From assembly GCF_000526315.1 (NCBI RefSeq), contig NZ_JAFV01000001.1:992001-1056000 (forward strand): a stretch of 64,000 nucleotides of DNA, in the 5' to 3' direction. Source of the DNA: Methylopila sp. 73B (GTDB taxonomy: Bacteria > Pseudomonadota > Alphaproteobacteria > Rhizobiales > Methylopilaceae). The notes beneath the pieces are model-generated. The model searched no databases and was not told where the DNA came from. It was given only the letters and a program-made list of their open reading frames with translations. How positions within the stretch are numbered: position 1 is the first letter of the stretch; every line of letters begins with the position of its first letter. A program made the translations under genes and the position numbers. This document shows, one piece after another, positions 25,582 to 34,612 of this stretch.

Positions 25582-26535
25582 ATGCGCGCGGCGCTCGTCG
25601 CGCTCAGCCTCGTCGTCGCAGGCGCCGCCTGCGCCGACGAGGCCTTCGTCACGAACCAGACCGGCGACGATCTCACCGTGCTCGACTTGGCCGACGGCAA
25701 GGCGGTGGCGACCATCCCGATCGGGGGAAAGCCCGCCGGCGTGGCCGTGAGCGCGGACGGCGCGCGCGTCTACGTCACCAGTCCCGAGGGCAAATCGCTC
25801 GCGGTGATCGACGCCGGAGCGCGGAAGGTGATCGACCGAATACCGCTCGAAGGCGGCCCGCTGGGCGTGGCGGTTCATCCTAGCGGATCGCCGGTCTTTG
25901 TGGCGGACTGGTATGCGAAGCACATCCTGGTCGTCGATCCCGTCGCGCGGGCTGTGATCGCCCGCGTTGACGTCGGCGCGTCGCCTTCTGGCCTCGCCGT
26001 GACGCCGGACGGCGCGACGCTGCTGTCGGCGGACCGCGACTCCGACCAGGTGTCGTTTGTCGATCTGAAGACGCTGCAACGCGTCGCCACGGTTCCCGTC
26101 GGCCAGCGGCCGTTCGGTGTGACGATCGACCGGGACGGTCGACGCGCTTACACGGCGAACGTCGCAAGCAATGATGTGTCCGTGATAGATATTGCGACCC
26201 AAAAGGTGGTGGGCGTCGTGACGGTCGGCGAACGGCCCTATGTCGTCGGTCTGGCCGGAGGCAAAGCGTTCGTGAGCAACCAATACGCGGAGAGCGTTTC
26301 GGTTTTCGACGTCTCGACCCTCCAGACGCTTGCCACGATTCCGGTCGGCGAGTATCCGGAAGGCGTAGGGGTGTCTACGGACCAGACCAAGATCTACGTG
26401 GCGAACTGGTTCTCGAACGCGATGTCTGTGATCGACGTCGCGACCTTGAAGGTCGAAAAATCGTTTGATGTCGGTGATGGGCCGCGCGCGTTCGGCGCTT
26501 TTATCCGCGCAACGCCTGTGCAAGCAAAGCCCTAA
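25582..26535 (+). CDS. Periplasmic YVTN/YncE-family beta-propeller protein
   Basis: 317 residues: a signal peptide ending near ACADE, then seven propeller blades recognisable by repeated VTNQTGDDLTVLDLADGK, VYVTSPEGKSLAVID and AYTANVASNDVSVID patterns at about 42-residue intervals. Such proteins occur next to PQQ-dependent dehydrogenase genes in many methylotrophs, and the upstream MxaD-like gene supports that context, but no tryptophan-docking PQQ motifs are visible, so a cofactor-bearing enzyme is unlikely. The 3' end overlaps the convergent response-regulator gene by 35 bases. Confidence 0.82.
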   Translation: MRAALVALSLVVAGAACADEAFVTNQTGDDLTVLDLADGKAVATIPIGGKPAGVAVSADGARVYVTSPEGKSLAVIDAGARKVIDRIPLEGGPLGVAVHPSGSPVFVADWYAKHILVVDPVARAVIARVDVGASPSGLAVTPDGATLLSADRDSDQVSFVDLKTLQRVATVPVGQRPFGVTIDRDGRRAYTANVASNDVSVIDIATQKVVGVVTVGERPYVVGLAGGKAFVSNQYAESVSVFDVSTLQTLATIPVGEYPEGVGVSTDQTKIYVANWFSNAMSVIDVATLKVEKSFDVGDGPRAFGAFIRATPVQAKP

Positions 26536-26878
26536 GATCCGAAGCCAGCGTAATTGGATTGAACGGTTTGGCGATCACGCCCAGCGCTCCAAGCGTCTTG
26601 AACCGTTCGATCTCGCGCCCTTGCGTCCGAGCGGTCATGAAGACCACCGGAACCTCACGAGTATCCGGGCGCTCCCTTAGCCGGAACAGCGTCGTCGGAC
26701 CATCCATGTCTGGCATCATCACGTCCAGGAGGATGACATCCGGAAGACGCGCGTCGACGGCGGCCAAAGCTTCAGCGCCGGACGACACGGTTTCCACCGT
26801 GATGTCGGGGTCGAGCCCAAGCGACATACCCACGATCTCACGGATGTCAGCCTCGTCGTCGACGTAGAGGATTCTCAA
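26501..26878 (-). CDS. Stand-alone response regulator receiver protein
   Basis: 125 residues, a single CheY-like receiver domain. The acidic pair DD at residues 7-8, phospho-acceptor Asp52 in LLDVMMPDMDG, Thr82 in FMTA and Lys104 in IAKPF are all in place. There is no output domain, so it probably works through protein contact or in a phosphorelay, perhaps with the Hpt protein or the hybrid kinase nearby (inference). Its stop lies inside the end of the convergent beta-propeller gene. Confidence 0.92.
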   Translation of the reverse strand: MRILYVDDEADIREIVGMSLGLDPDITVETVSSGAEALAAVDARLPDVILLDVMMPDMDGPTTLFRLRERPDTREVPVVFMTARTQGREIERFKTLGALGVIAKPFNPITLASDLRALLAQALRG

Positions 26879-26903
26879 GCCTCGCCCCCTGAGCGGGTCG
26901 CCG

Positions 26904-27170
26904 TCAGGCGATCGCGCCCATGGCGCTCCAGATGATCGCGCCGGACATCAGCGCGAGGCCAATCATGTCGCCCGTCAGCAGCTGACGTTCGATAGGATTG
27001 TGCGGCGCAGTGTTCAGCATCGAATCGTCGACGAAATCGATGTCCGCCTCGGCGTAGTCGATGACCTCATCCGGCCGGGCGGGCGTCATGGAGAACGTAT
27101 TGACCGAACGAACCCCGACGTCGATCGGGCGAGCATTCGTAGTCTTGCGGGTTTCGAGAACGTAGAACAT
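26904..27170 (-). CDS. Small hypothetical protein with C-terminal membrane segment
   Basis: 88 residues. The N-terminal 60 are polar and acidic (RPDEVIDYAEADIDFVDD), the last 20 hydrophobic (DMIGLALMSGAIIWSAMGAIA), suggesting a tail anchor. I recognise no family. No good ribosome-binding site precedes the ATG at 27170, so the start or the gene itself may be wrong. It lies 25 bases upstream of the receiver gene on the same strand and may belong to its transcription unit. Confidence 0.45.
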   Translation of the reverse strand: MFYVLETRKTTNARPIDVGVRSVNTFSMTPARPDEVIDYAEADIDFVDDSMLNTAPHNPIERQLLTGDMIGLALMSGAIIWSAMGAIA

Positions 27171-27214
27171 GAGCGGCGCTCAGCTTGCGATGTTGATTGC
27201 CGCCTGAACGTATG

Positions 27215-27242
27215 AAAGGGCCGCCGCGTTCCCGCGGGGCCC
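27215..27242 (-). terminator. Hairpin downstream of the 57-residue gene
   Basis: GGGCC-G-CCGCG and CGCGGGGCCC can form a strong GC stem around TTCC. On the minus strand it is followed by TTTC, placing it 47 bases after the stop of the small gene at 27290. Confidence 0.5.
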
Positions 27243-27289
27243 TAAATCTTCACGAAATCTTTAGATCGGGCGCGATGCGGACCGGCGCG

Positions 27290-27463
27290 TTAAGCCTCGT
27301 CGTCCTCGTCGAGCAGATGCTCCACCGCCCCGATCGCGACTTCGAGATCGGCGATCTTCCGCAACGCGCCGTCAGAAGGCAGCGTGTTCGCCTTGGCGGC
27401 GGCGGTCAGGAGTTCGCGCTGCGCCGTCTTCATACGGTCGAGCAGAGCCTGGTAGTCATCCAT
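27290..27463 (-). CDS. Small acidic helical protein (57 residues), unknown function
   Basis: An intact frame of 57 codons whose product reads MDDYQALLDRMKTAQRELLT and continues through AAAKANTLPSDGALRKIADLEVAIGAVEHL to an acidic LDEDDEA tail. The composition and two amphipathic helices suggest a real small coiled protein. The family is not recognised. A GC hairpin follows it, and a tRNA-Pro gene lies 80 bases upstream on the same strand. There is no strong Shine-Dalgarno (AGGA about 12 bases before the ATG). Confidence 0.6.
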   Translation of the reverse strand: MDDYQALLDRMKTAQRELLTAAAKANTLPSDGALRKIADLEVAIGAVEHLLDEDDEA

Positions 27464-27543
27464 CGGCGGAGCGGTCCTGGGAACTGGGGAGGCGCGAAAC
27501 GTGCTGGCTTCGCGGGGCGCCCGATCGACGTTTCGGAAAATAA

Positions 27544-27621
27544 TGGTCGGAGCGAGAGGATTTGAACCTCCGACCCCTAGTCCCCCAGACTAGTGCGCTA
27601 ACCGGGCTGCGCCACGCTCCG
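27544..27621 (-). tRNA. tRNA-Pro (anticodon GGG)
   Basis: 78 bases including an encoded CCA. The acceptor arms CGGAGCG/CGCTCCG pair fully, the anticodon stem is CTAGT/ACTAG around the loop CTGGGGG (anticodon GGG), and the T loop reads GGTTCAAATCC. Confidence 0.95.
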
Positions 27622-27785
27622 ACACCCTCGCGGGTCGCGATGCTCTAGAGCCATTCCGCGTTCGGCGCAACCCATCTTCCGCGTCCCCAGTGTTCGCAAA
27701 GGCGCTCTTGCGGTCCCCCGGGCCGCCGAGCCGCGCCGGCCCCGCTACAGTCTGGAAAGGCGAGGCTCGCGATGGCCGCTATCAG

Positions 27786-28226
27786 TTAGCGGCCCGCCGT
27801 TTTGGCCAGAAGCTCGAGCGTCTTTCGGTCACGCTCTCCGGCGCAGAACGCGTCGAGCGCGCGTTCGAAGACGCCGCCGTCGAGGCTCGCCTGCGCGAAC
27901 AGGGTCGCCGACGAGCGGAACTTCATGTCGTCCGGCGATCCGAAGATGTCGCGCAGCCCGCGGTCGGCATGTTCCAGCGTGGCTTCGAAGCTCTCCACCA
28001 GGCGTGGGCCGAGCGTGGGGTGCGCGAGGTAGGCCTGCGCTTCCTCGATCGAAACGACGCCGTAGAAAGCCGCCGTCGGGGAGGTCCCGAGACCGCTGAG
28101 CTGAGGAAACACGAACCACATCCAATGGCTGCGTTTCTTCCCCGCTCGCAGTTCGTCGAGCGCCGTTGCGTAGATCGGCTCCTGCGCGGAGAGGAAGCGA
28201 TCGAGATTGAACGGATCAACGGACAT
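27786..28226 (-). CDS. DUF1810 domain-containing protein
   Basis: 146 residues of the DUF1810 family: FNLDRFLSAQEPIYATALDELRAGKKRSHWMWFVFPQLSGLG is the signature opening, then YLAHPTLGPRL and the FGSPDDMKFRSSATLF block. The E. coli relative YbiA-like/DUF1810 fold is related to ADP-ribose-processing proteins, but function here is unknown. The start at 28226 matches the family; the open frame extends upstream without support. Confidence 0.85.
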   Translation of the reverse strand: MSVDPFNLDRFLSAQEPIYATALDELRAGKKRSHWMWFVFPQLSGLGTSPTAAFYGVVSIEEAQAYLAHPTLGPRLVESFEATLEHADRGLRDIFGSPDDMKFRSSATLFAQASLDGGVFERALDAFCAGERDRKTLELLAKTAGR

Positions 28227-28471
28227 GTCTCGCACCCCGCGCTGCTGCGACGCCGTTTCCGGCGGTTGAGAATTCCAGCTTTTCGCGGCTCCGCAAGTGC
28301 GACCCTGCCGGAGGAAATGACCTGCAGGCCAGCCCAGGCTTACCTGAAGTAGTCGATTAATAACGATCGGGCGCGCCCATGACGGCAATTCTGCGGAGGG
28401 CGGCGGGGACGGCTGTAATTTTTGCCCGAGCGCTCCAATAGATGGTACCGAGCCGCCACGAGGAGTGTGAC

Positions 28472-29977
28472 ATGGCGCGTGCTGACGGACGGACATCGAC
28501 GGGAAACGAGGGCCTCGACGCGGTGTTGCGGGGCGGCCTGGTGACGAACCGGCTCTATCTCCTCGAAGGCTCGCCGGGCTCGGGAAAGACCACGCTTGCT
28601 CTTCAGTTTCTTCTCGACGGCGCCGCGCGGGGTGAGCCCGGCCTCTACGTGACGCTGTCCGAGACCGACGAAGAGCTGCGGGGCGTGGCCGCGTCGCATG
28701 GATGGTCGCTCGACGCGATCTCCATCTTCGAGCTCGCCGCCGCCGAGGAGGCGCTTGGCGCCGAGCGGCAGCAATCGATTCTCCACCCTTGGGAAAACGA
28801 ACTCGGCGGCACGATCCAGCTGATCAAGGACGAGGTGCAGCGGATCAAGCCGCGCCGCGTCGTTTTCGACAGCCTGTCCGAGATGCGGCTGCTCGCGCAG
28901 GATCCCTTGCGCTACCGTCGCCAGGTGCTCGCCCTCAAACAGTTTTTCGCGCCGCTCGACGTCACCGTGTTCATCGTGGACGACCTTACCGGCGAAGAGA
29001 TCGGCCAGCGCGACGCCCATCTTCATAGCCTCTGCCACGGCGTCATCACCTTGCAGCGGCTCACGCTGGAGTTCGGCGCCGCGCGGCGGCGGCTCGAAGT
29101 CCAGAAGCTGAGGGGCGTCGACTTTATCGGCGGGTATCACGACTTCGTCCTACGCAAGGGTGGGCTCGAGGTGTACCCGCGCCTGATCGCGGCCGAGCAT
29201 CACGAGCCGTTCGTCGGGGAGCCTGTGCAGAGCGGCGTGCCGGAGCTCGACGAACTGCTCGGCGGGGGGCCTCGTCGGGGCACCACCACCTTGCTGTCGG
29301 GGCCAGCCGGCGCCGGAAAGACGACGATCTCGCTCCAGTACGCCTACGCCGCCTGCGAGCGCGGCGAGCACTGCACGATCTACGAGTTCGACGAACGGAT
29401 CGGCACCATGCTGTCGCGATCGAAGGCCATGGGCCTCGATCTCGATCGCCATATCGAGGCGGGGCGGCTCGTCATCCAGCAGGTCCACCCCGCTGAAATC
29501 TCTCCCGGGGAGTTCGCCTGGCGCGTGCGCCAGGAGGTGGAGGGCCGCGACTCGCGTCTCGTCGTCATCGACAGCCTGAACGGCTACATGGCCGCGATGC
29601 CTCAGGAGCAGCAGCTCGTTCTGCAGGTGCACGAACTGCTTTCCTATCTGAACCAACGCGGCGTCACGACGTTGCTGATCAATCCGCAGACAGGGCTCGT
29701 CGGCAGCATGGCCACCGGATCGATCAACATCTCCTACGTGTCCGACGCCGTGATCCTCATCAGGTTCTTCGAGGCGGAGGGGCGCATCCGCAAGGCGATC
29801 TCGATCCTGAAAAACCGGAGCGGCCAGCATGAGGACGCGATCCGCGAGTTGCGGATTGATTCGCACGGCGTCCGCGTCGGCGCGCCGCTGTCGGAGTTCC
29901 GCGGCGTGCTGACGGGTACGCCCGAATATGTCGGTCCCCGCAGGCCGCTGATGGAAGATCGCGGCGATGGAGCCTAG
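28472..29977 (+). CDS. KaiC-like double-ATPase signalling protein
   Basis: 501 residues with two RecA-like domains. Walker A motifs GSPGSGKTT (residues 33-41) and GPAGAGKTT (277-285) and Walker B strands RRVVFDSLSE and RLVVIDSLNG mark CI-like and CII-like halves. At the position of the cyanobacterial KaiC phosphosites the sequence is ISYVSDAVIL, keeping a Ser (421) but with Tyr (422) instead of Thr. No KaiA or KaiB is near. The start was chosen at 28472 because GAGGAG precedes it. The gene overlaps a hybrid kinase by 11 bases, so the two products probably act together. Confidence 0.88.
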   Translation: MARADGRTSTGNEGLDAVLRGGLVTNRLYLLEGSPGSGKTTLALQFLLDGAARGEPGLYVTLSETDEELRGVAASHGWSLDAISIFELAAAEEALGAERQQSILHPWENELGGTIQLIKDEVQRIKPRRVVFDSLSEMRLLAQDPLRYRRQVLALKQFFAPLDVTVFIVDDLTGEEIGQRDAHLHSLCHGVITLQRLTLEFGAARRRLEVQKLRGVDFIGGYHDFVLRKGGLEVYPRLIAAEHHEPFVGEPVQSGVPELDELLGGGPRRGTTTLLSGPAGAGKTTISLQYAYAACERGEHCTIYEFDERIGTMLSRSKAMGLDLDRHIEAGRLVIQQVHPAEISPGEFAWRVRQEVEGRDSRLVVIDSLNGYMAAMPQEQQLVLQVHELLSYLNQRGVTTLLINPQTGLVGSMATGSINISYVSDAVILIRFFEAEGRIRKAISILKNRSGQHEDAIRELRIDSHGVRVGAPLSEFRGVLTGTPEYVGPRRPLMEDRGDGA

Positions 29978-31730
29978 CCCGCCAGGGGACGAAATCTGCG
30001 TCCTCGTGTGCGCTCCGTTCGGCCACGACGCTTCAAGCGCCATCGCCCTCCTTCAGAACGCCGGCTACGCCGCTAAGGCCTTGGCGGGTCTCTCCGACGT
30101 CGACGCGCTTCTGGACGAACGCGTCGGAGCCTTGCTGCTGACCGAGGAAGCCCTGCGGCACGGCGACAGCGGGCTGACGCGCGCTCTGGAAGCCCAGGAG
30201 CCCTGGGCGGATCTGCCGATCCTATTTCTGACCGCGCCGCGATCGCGTTCTGCGTCCTGGCAGACGGAGCACGTCCGTTTTCGTCTGCCGTCGCGGGCGA
30301 CCAACGTCATCGTGCTCGAGCGCCCGATCGGGGCGGTGTCGCTCGTGAGCGCCGTCGCCTCGGCGCTGCGCGGGCGCCGCAAGCAGTATGAAATCCGGGA
30401 CAGCATCGCCGCGCAGAAACGGGCGGCCGACAAGCTGGATGAGCTCGTGAAGGAGCGGACTCGCGATCTGGAGCAGGCGCTGCTGCAGCTTCGGGAGGAG
30501 GTCGCGGAGCGCGAGCGGGCCGAGGAGCAACTTCGCCAGGCTCAGAAGATGGAGGCCGTCGGCCAGCTCACCGGCGGCATCGCGCACGATTTCAACAACA
30601 TGCTGACGGGCGTCATGGGCTCGCTCGACATCATCCGGCGCCGGATCGACTCAGGCCGGCTTGACGACCTCGATCGGTTCATGACCGCCGCCTCGACGTC
30701 CGCGCAGCGCGCTGCGAACCTCACCCAGCGCCTCCTGGCCTTCTCGCGGCGCCAGTCGCTCGACCCGCGGGCGATCGACGTCAACGGGCTTGTGCGCTCG
30801 CTCGAAGAGCTGATGCTGCGGACAATCGGCGAAAGCATCGTGCTGCGGCTCGCTCTGGCCGAGCGCCTCAATTCCGCAGTCGCCGACGCGAACCAGTTGG
30901 AAAGCGCGATTTTGAACCTCGCGATCAACGCGCGCGACGCGATGCCGGACGGCGGCGCGCTGACCGTCGAAACCCGCGCGGTCCAGATCGAGCCCGGCGA
31001 ACAGTTCGAGGACCGTGACCTGCCTGCGGGCGCTTACATCGTCATCACGATCACGGACACCGGCGTCGGGATGTCGAAGGAGACAATCAAGAAGGTCTTC
31101 GACCCCTTCTTCACGACCAAGCCGATCGGCCAGGGAACCGGCCTGGGTCTGTCGATGGTCTACGGCTTCGCGAAGCAGAGCGGGGGACAGGCCAAAGTCT
31201 CGAGCAGGGTCGGGCAGGGCACGTCCGTCAGCCTTTACCTGCCCTCCGCGGGATCGTCGTTCGTCCAGGCGGGCGCGGTTCAGCCCGTTGGGCAGCTTAT
31301 CGCTGATGGCGACGGCGAGCGCGTGCTGATCGTCGAGGACGAGGACGCCGTTCGGCAGGTGCTGCGCGAGGCCTTGAACGAACTTGGCTACCGGACCGAG
31401 GAAGCGGCGGACGGACCGGCGGCGCTGCGCCTACTCACCTCTGAGACACGTTTCGACATGATGATCTCCGACGTCGGTCTCCCCGGCATGAACGGACGCC
31501 AGCTGGCGGACGAGGCGCGGGTCGCAAGGCCGAGCCTGCCTATCCTGTTCGTGACGGGATATGCAGAAAACGCGGAAATGCGCGCCGGATTTCTCGGCGC
31601 CAACATGTCGATGATCACCAAGCCGTTCACGCTCGAGACCGTCGCCGAAAAGGTCCGGAGCATGCTGGCGGTCGACACGCCGCCGGCAAGCCGCACGATC
31701 GATCTCGATCGAGCGCCGCGCGCGGACTGA
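29967..31730 (+). CDS. Hybrid sensor histidine kinase with pseudo-receiver N-terminus
   Basis: 587 residues. Residues 1-135 look like a receiver fold without the phospho-acceptor Asp (pseudo-receiver). A coiled coil (about 140-195) leads to a HisKA-type domain with His207 in [11 protein letters not shown], a HATPase domain ([28 protein letters not shown]) and a C-terminal receiver with Asp502 in [11 protein letters not shown]. No membrane segment is seen, so it is cytoplasmic. It overlaps the KaiC-like gene by 11 bases, suggesting that the ATPase provides its input. Confidence 0.92.
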   Translation: MEPSPPGDEICVLVCAPFGHDASSAIALLQNAGYAAKALAGLSDVDALLDERVGALLLTEEALRHGDSGLTRALEAQEPWADLPILFLTAPRSRSASWQTEHVRFRLPSRATNVIVLERPIGAVSLVSAVASALRGRRKQYEIRDSIAAQKRAADKLDELVKERTRDLEQALLQLREEVAERERAEEQLRQAQKMEAVGQLTGGIAHDFNNMLTGVMGSLDIIRRRIDSGRLDDLDRFMTAASTSAQRAANLTQRLLAFSRRQSLDPRAIDVNGLVRSLEELMLRTIGESIVLRLALAERLNSAVADANQLESAILNLAINARDAMPDGGALTVETRAVQIEPGEQFEDRDLPAGAYIVITITDTGVGMSKETIKKVFDPFFTTKPIGQGTGLGLSMVYGFAKQSGGQAKVSSRVGQGTSVSLYLPSAGSSFVQAGAVQPVGQLIADGDGERVLIVEDEDAVRQVLREALNELGYRTEEAADGPAALRLLTSETRFDMMISDVGLPGMNGRQLADEARVARPSLPILFVTGYAENAEMRAGFLGANMSMITKPFTLETVAEKVRSMLAVDTPPASRTIDLDRAPRAD

Positions 31731-31791
31731 TGCTTGCACGACGACGGCCGGCGCGCGCCGACGGGCCTCGACGGTCCTGTCGCCTTGGTCG

Positions 31792-33633
31792 CTACGCGGA
31801 CCGGACGTAGCTACGGGACGATGCGCCCGGCGACCGCGCGGAGGGCTGCGCGAACCGCTTGAGGAGATCTGTCGTCGTGTGACGATCCGACGGATGCGCA
31901 AACAGAAACCCCTGCGCCAGGGTGCATCCCAAGGTTCGCAGGTGGGCCCGCTGCTCTTCCGTCTCTACCCCCTCCGCAACCACCCGCATGTTCAGCTTCT
32001 GCGCGATGCCGATCAGGCCTTCGACGATCGCCGAGCTCGGACCGCCGCCGCTTAGATCCGCCACGAACGACTTGTCGATCTTGATGACGTCGACGGGAAA
32101 CGTAAGCAGATGGGTGAGAGAGGCGAAGCCGGTCCCGAAATCGTCGAGCGCGACCCTCAGGCCACGGTTTCGAAGGGTGCGGACAGCGTTGGCGACCATG
32201 GGGTCATTGTCGCTCATGTAGACCGACTCGGTCACCTCGAGGATCACATGGCTCAGCGGCACGTCATGCTGGCCGAAGGCTCCCTCGATGCGCTGAACCA
32301 GGTCGCTGCGCTGGAAATCCCCGGTCGTGACGTTCAGGCCCACATGCTGAAACGGGATGCCGGCGTCCAGCCAGCCGCGGACGTCGCGGGCGACGGCCGC
32401 CAGCATGACCTCGGTGATCCGCGCGGACGTCGTGGCGTCGGCCACGGCCTGTTGGAACGCCGCGGCGGGCACGATCTCGCCGGTTCTCGTCCTTACGCGG
32501 CAAAGAGCTTCCACACCGACGATCTCGCGCGTGTCGAGCCGCACGATAGGCTGGTAATGGGCTTCCACACGCCCTTCGTTCAGCGCCTCGCCGACGTCGC
32601 GAATGCAGCGGAAGCGGGAAGTGATCTTGGTGACGAGATGAGGATCGTAGGCGACCAGACGTCCGCGGTTGTTTTCCTTCGCGTGATAGAGCGCGAAGTC
32701 CGCGTTCTGCCGGACGGTGTCGGGGGTGTCGCCGGGCGCGTCCAAACCGGCGCTTCCGATCGTGACGGTCGCGCGAACGACGTGCCCGCCGCAGGTTGTC
32801 GGCGCGGTCATGGAGGTAATGACGGCGTGAGCGACGTCCTGAAGCCGCACCGACGACAGAGGTCCGAAGGCGACGACCGCGAACTCGTCGCCCGAAAGCC
32901 GGTACGCCGCCCCTTTGGGAGACGCGGCTTCGATGCGCCGCGCCACCTCGCGCAGAAGATCGTCCCCGCTGGCGTGTCCGAGAGTGTCATTGACGAGCTT
33001 CAAGCGGTCGACGTCGATCAGCAGCAGGGCGAAATCGCCGGGCGCGTCGCTCTTCGCCTGCTCCAGCGCGCGATCGAAGCTCGCACGGTTCGCAAGCCCC
33101 GTCAGCGAGTCGAAATAGGCGAGGCGTTGGCTTTCCTCCTCGGCGTCGCTGCGCTCGATCGCGATGGCGCAGAGGTCGATGCACGATCGAACGATCAGTT
33201 TCTCGGCGACGGTGGGGCCCCGCGGCGTTCGGGAGTAAAACGCGAACGTTCCGACGACTTTTCCGGCGCGCCCGACGATCGGGCTCGACCAGCAGGCCGC
33301 CAGATGATGCTCCAGCGCCAGGGCGCGAAAGTCGGCCCAGCGCGGGTCGGTTGCGATGTCCGTCGCGACGATCGGCGTTCCGAAAAAGGCGGCGGCGCCG
33401 CACGACCCGACGTTTGGCCCGATTGGGAGGCCTTCGATCGCAGCGGAAAATGCGGGATCAATGACTGGGGCCGCGAGAGTGCGAAGCTTACCGTCCTGGT
33501 CCACTCGGAGGATCGAGCACAGGCATCCCGGAGCGAGGAGTTGGGCTTCTTCGCAAAGCTTCATCGCAGTCTCGCGGACGGGCTTGCCGCGCGCGATCAT
33601 TTCAAGGATCTCATTCTGAAGCTTAAGCGACAT
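31792..33633 (-). CDS. GAF-GGDEF-EAL cyclic-di-GMP protein
   Basis: 613 residues: GAF domain (about 15-165), diguanylate cyclase-type domain (about 170-335) with RLSGDEFAVV in place of GGDEF, and an EAL phosphodiesterase domain (about 345-595) with VEAL, the DDFGTG loop and AEGVET. The key EAL residues look complete, so c-di-GMP hydrolysis is plausible; SGDEF variants can still be active, so the net activity is uncertain. No membrane helix is visible. It converges on the hybrid kinase gene with a 61-base gap. Confidence 0.93.
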   Translation of the reverse strand: MSLKLQNEILEMIARGKPVRETAMKLCEEAQLLAPGCLCSILRVDQDGKLRTLAAPVIDPAFSAAIEGLPIGPNVGSCGAAAFFGTPIVATDIATDPRWADFRALALEHHLAACWSSPIVGRAGKVVGTFAFYSRTPRGPTVAEKLIVRSCIDLCAIAIERSDAEEESQRLAYFDSLTGLANRASFDRALEQAKSDAPGDFALLLIDVDRLKLVNDTLGHASGDDLLREVARRIEAASPKGAAYRLSGDEFAVVAFGPLSSVRLQDVAHAVITSMTAPTTCGGHVVRATVTIGSAGLDAPGDTPDTVRQNADFALYHAKENNRGRLVAYDPHLVTKITSRFRCIRDVGEALNEGRVEAHYQPIVRLDTREIVGVEALCRVRTRTGEIVPAAAFQQAVADATTSARITEVMLAAVARDVRGWLDAGIPFQHVGLNVTTGDFQRSDLVQRIEGAFGQHDVPLSHVILEVTESVYMSDNDPMVANAVRTLRNRGLRVALDDFGTGFASLTHLLTFPVDVIKIDKSFVADLSGGGPSSAIVEGLIGIAQKLNMRVVAEGVETEEQRAHLRTLGCTLAQGFLFAHPSDRHTTTDLLKRFAQPSARSPGASSRSYVRSA

Positions 33634-33816
33634 TCCGGTGCGATGCCTCGGCGGACGACATCCATTAACGCACGGCGCGGATTAAACTCCGAGTGCAGCT
33701 TCCAGCTCAACTTTTAACGACTGATGGTCAATCGACCACTTTATCCGAAGGGTCCTTGGAGACAGCACTTCAAGAGGTGGGCTGGCGGCTCAAGCTGAAC
33801 GCCGTTGATGGCCAAG
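33634..33816. other. Non-coding stretch upstream of the GGDEF-EAL gene
   Basis: 183 bases between the c-di-GMP gene start and tRNA-Thr. It should hold the promoter of the minus-strand gene. I see no convincing coding frame, repeat or terminator. Confidence 0.5.
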
Positions 33817-33891
<75 letters not shown>

Positions 33892-34027
33892 GTCGGCGTT
33901 ATTCGCTATGTATTCGCAATTACGTAGGAGGAGGCGGCACGCTCTAAACCCGATTCTCCTGTGCCGTCTTTGTGCCTACCCCTTCGCCTTCGCGGGCGCA
34001 CGCTCATCGCCCGAAGTCTCGGTTTGG

Positions 34028-34552
34028 TCAAGCATCGCCAAGCGGTCTTTGCATGATGACCGTGTCGAGCCAGCGCCCAAACTTGAATCCGACGTCCGTC
34101 ATGGCGCCGACCATCCGGAAACCGGCGCGGGCGTGGACCGCGACCGAACCGGCGTTTGCGCTGTCGCCGATCACGGCGATCATCTGGCGCAGTCGTCCCG
34201 TCGCTTCGCAACGCAGGATGAGCTCTTCAAGCAGGGCGCGTCCCAGGCCGCGGCCCTGGGCCTCCGGTGCGAGGTAGATCGAGTCCTCCACCGTGTGCCG
34301 ATAGGCGGCGCGGGGCCGGTGCGGCCCGGCGTAGGCGAAGCCCACGACCGCGCCGTCCACCTCAGCGACGAGGTAGGGCAGCCCAGCCTCCTGCACCGCG
34401 CGCAGGCGCCGGGTCATTTCGTCGACGCTCGGCGGGATTTCCTCGAAGGAGGCCGTGCCGTGAAGGACATGGTCGCCGTAGATCGCCGCGAGGGCCGGAA
34501 CGTCCTCGATGTCGGCCGTCCTGATCAGTGAGCCAGAGGCTTCGGTCGGCAT
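34028..34552 (-). CDS. GNAT acetyltransferase, phosphinothricin N-acetyltransferase-like
   Basis: 174 residues of the GNAT fold. The IRTADIEDVPALAAIYGDHV opening, FEEIPPSVDEM, then the acetyl-CoA-binding APEAQGRGLGRALLEELI and MIAVIGDSANAGSVAVHARAGF are typical of the PAT/MddA subfamily, which acetylates phosphinothricin or methionine sulfoximine-like amines. The true substrate is unknown. It lies 60 bases from mch on the same strand. Confidence 0.88.
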   Translation of the reverse strand: MPTEASGSLIRTADIEDVPALAAIYGDHVLHGTASFEEIPPSVDEMTRRLRAVQEAGLPYLVAEVDGAVVGFAYAGPHRPRAAYRHTVEDSIYLAPEAQGRGLGRALLEELILRCEATGRLRQMIAVIGDSANAGSVAVHARAGFRMVGAMTDVGFKFGRWLDTVIMQRPLGDA

Positions 34553-34612
34553 GCGGCGGCTCCCGGAACGGACGCGGCGGAGCCAAAGGGGGTCCCGCCG
34601 GGTTGGGGCGGC

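Noticed and set aside
25582..26535. Beta-propeller as a PQQ-containing dehydrogenase
   Set aside because: It has YVTN blades but lacks tryptophan-docking motifs, catalytic Asp and disulfide ring.
28227..28441. Possible small RNA in the gap before the KaiC-like gene
   Set aside because: No stable terminator or promoter pair could be recognised.
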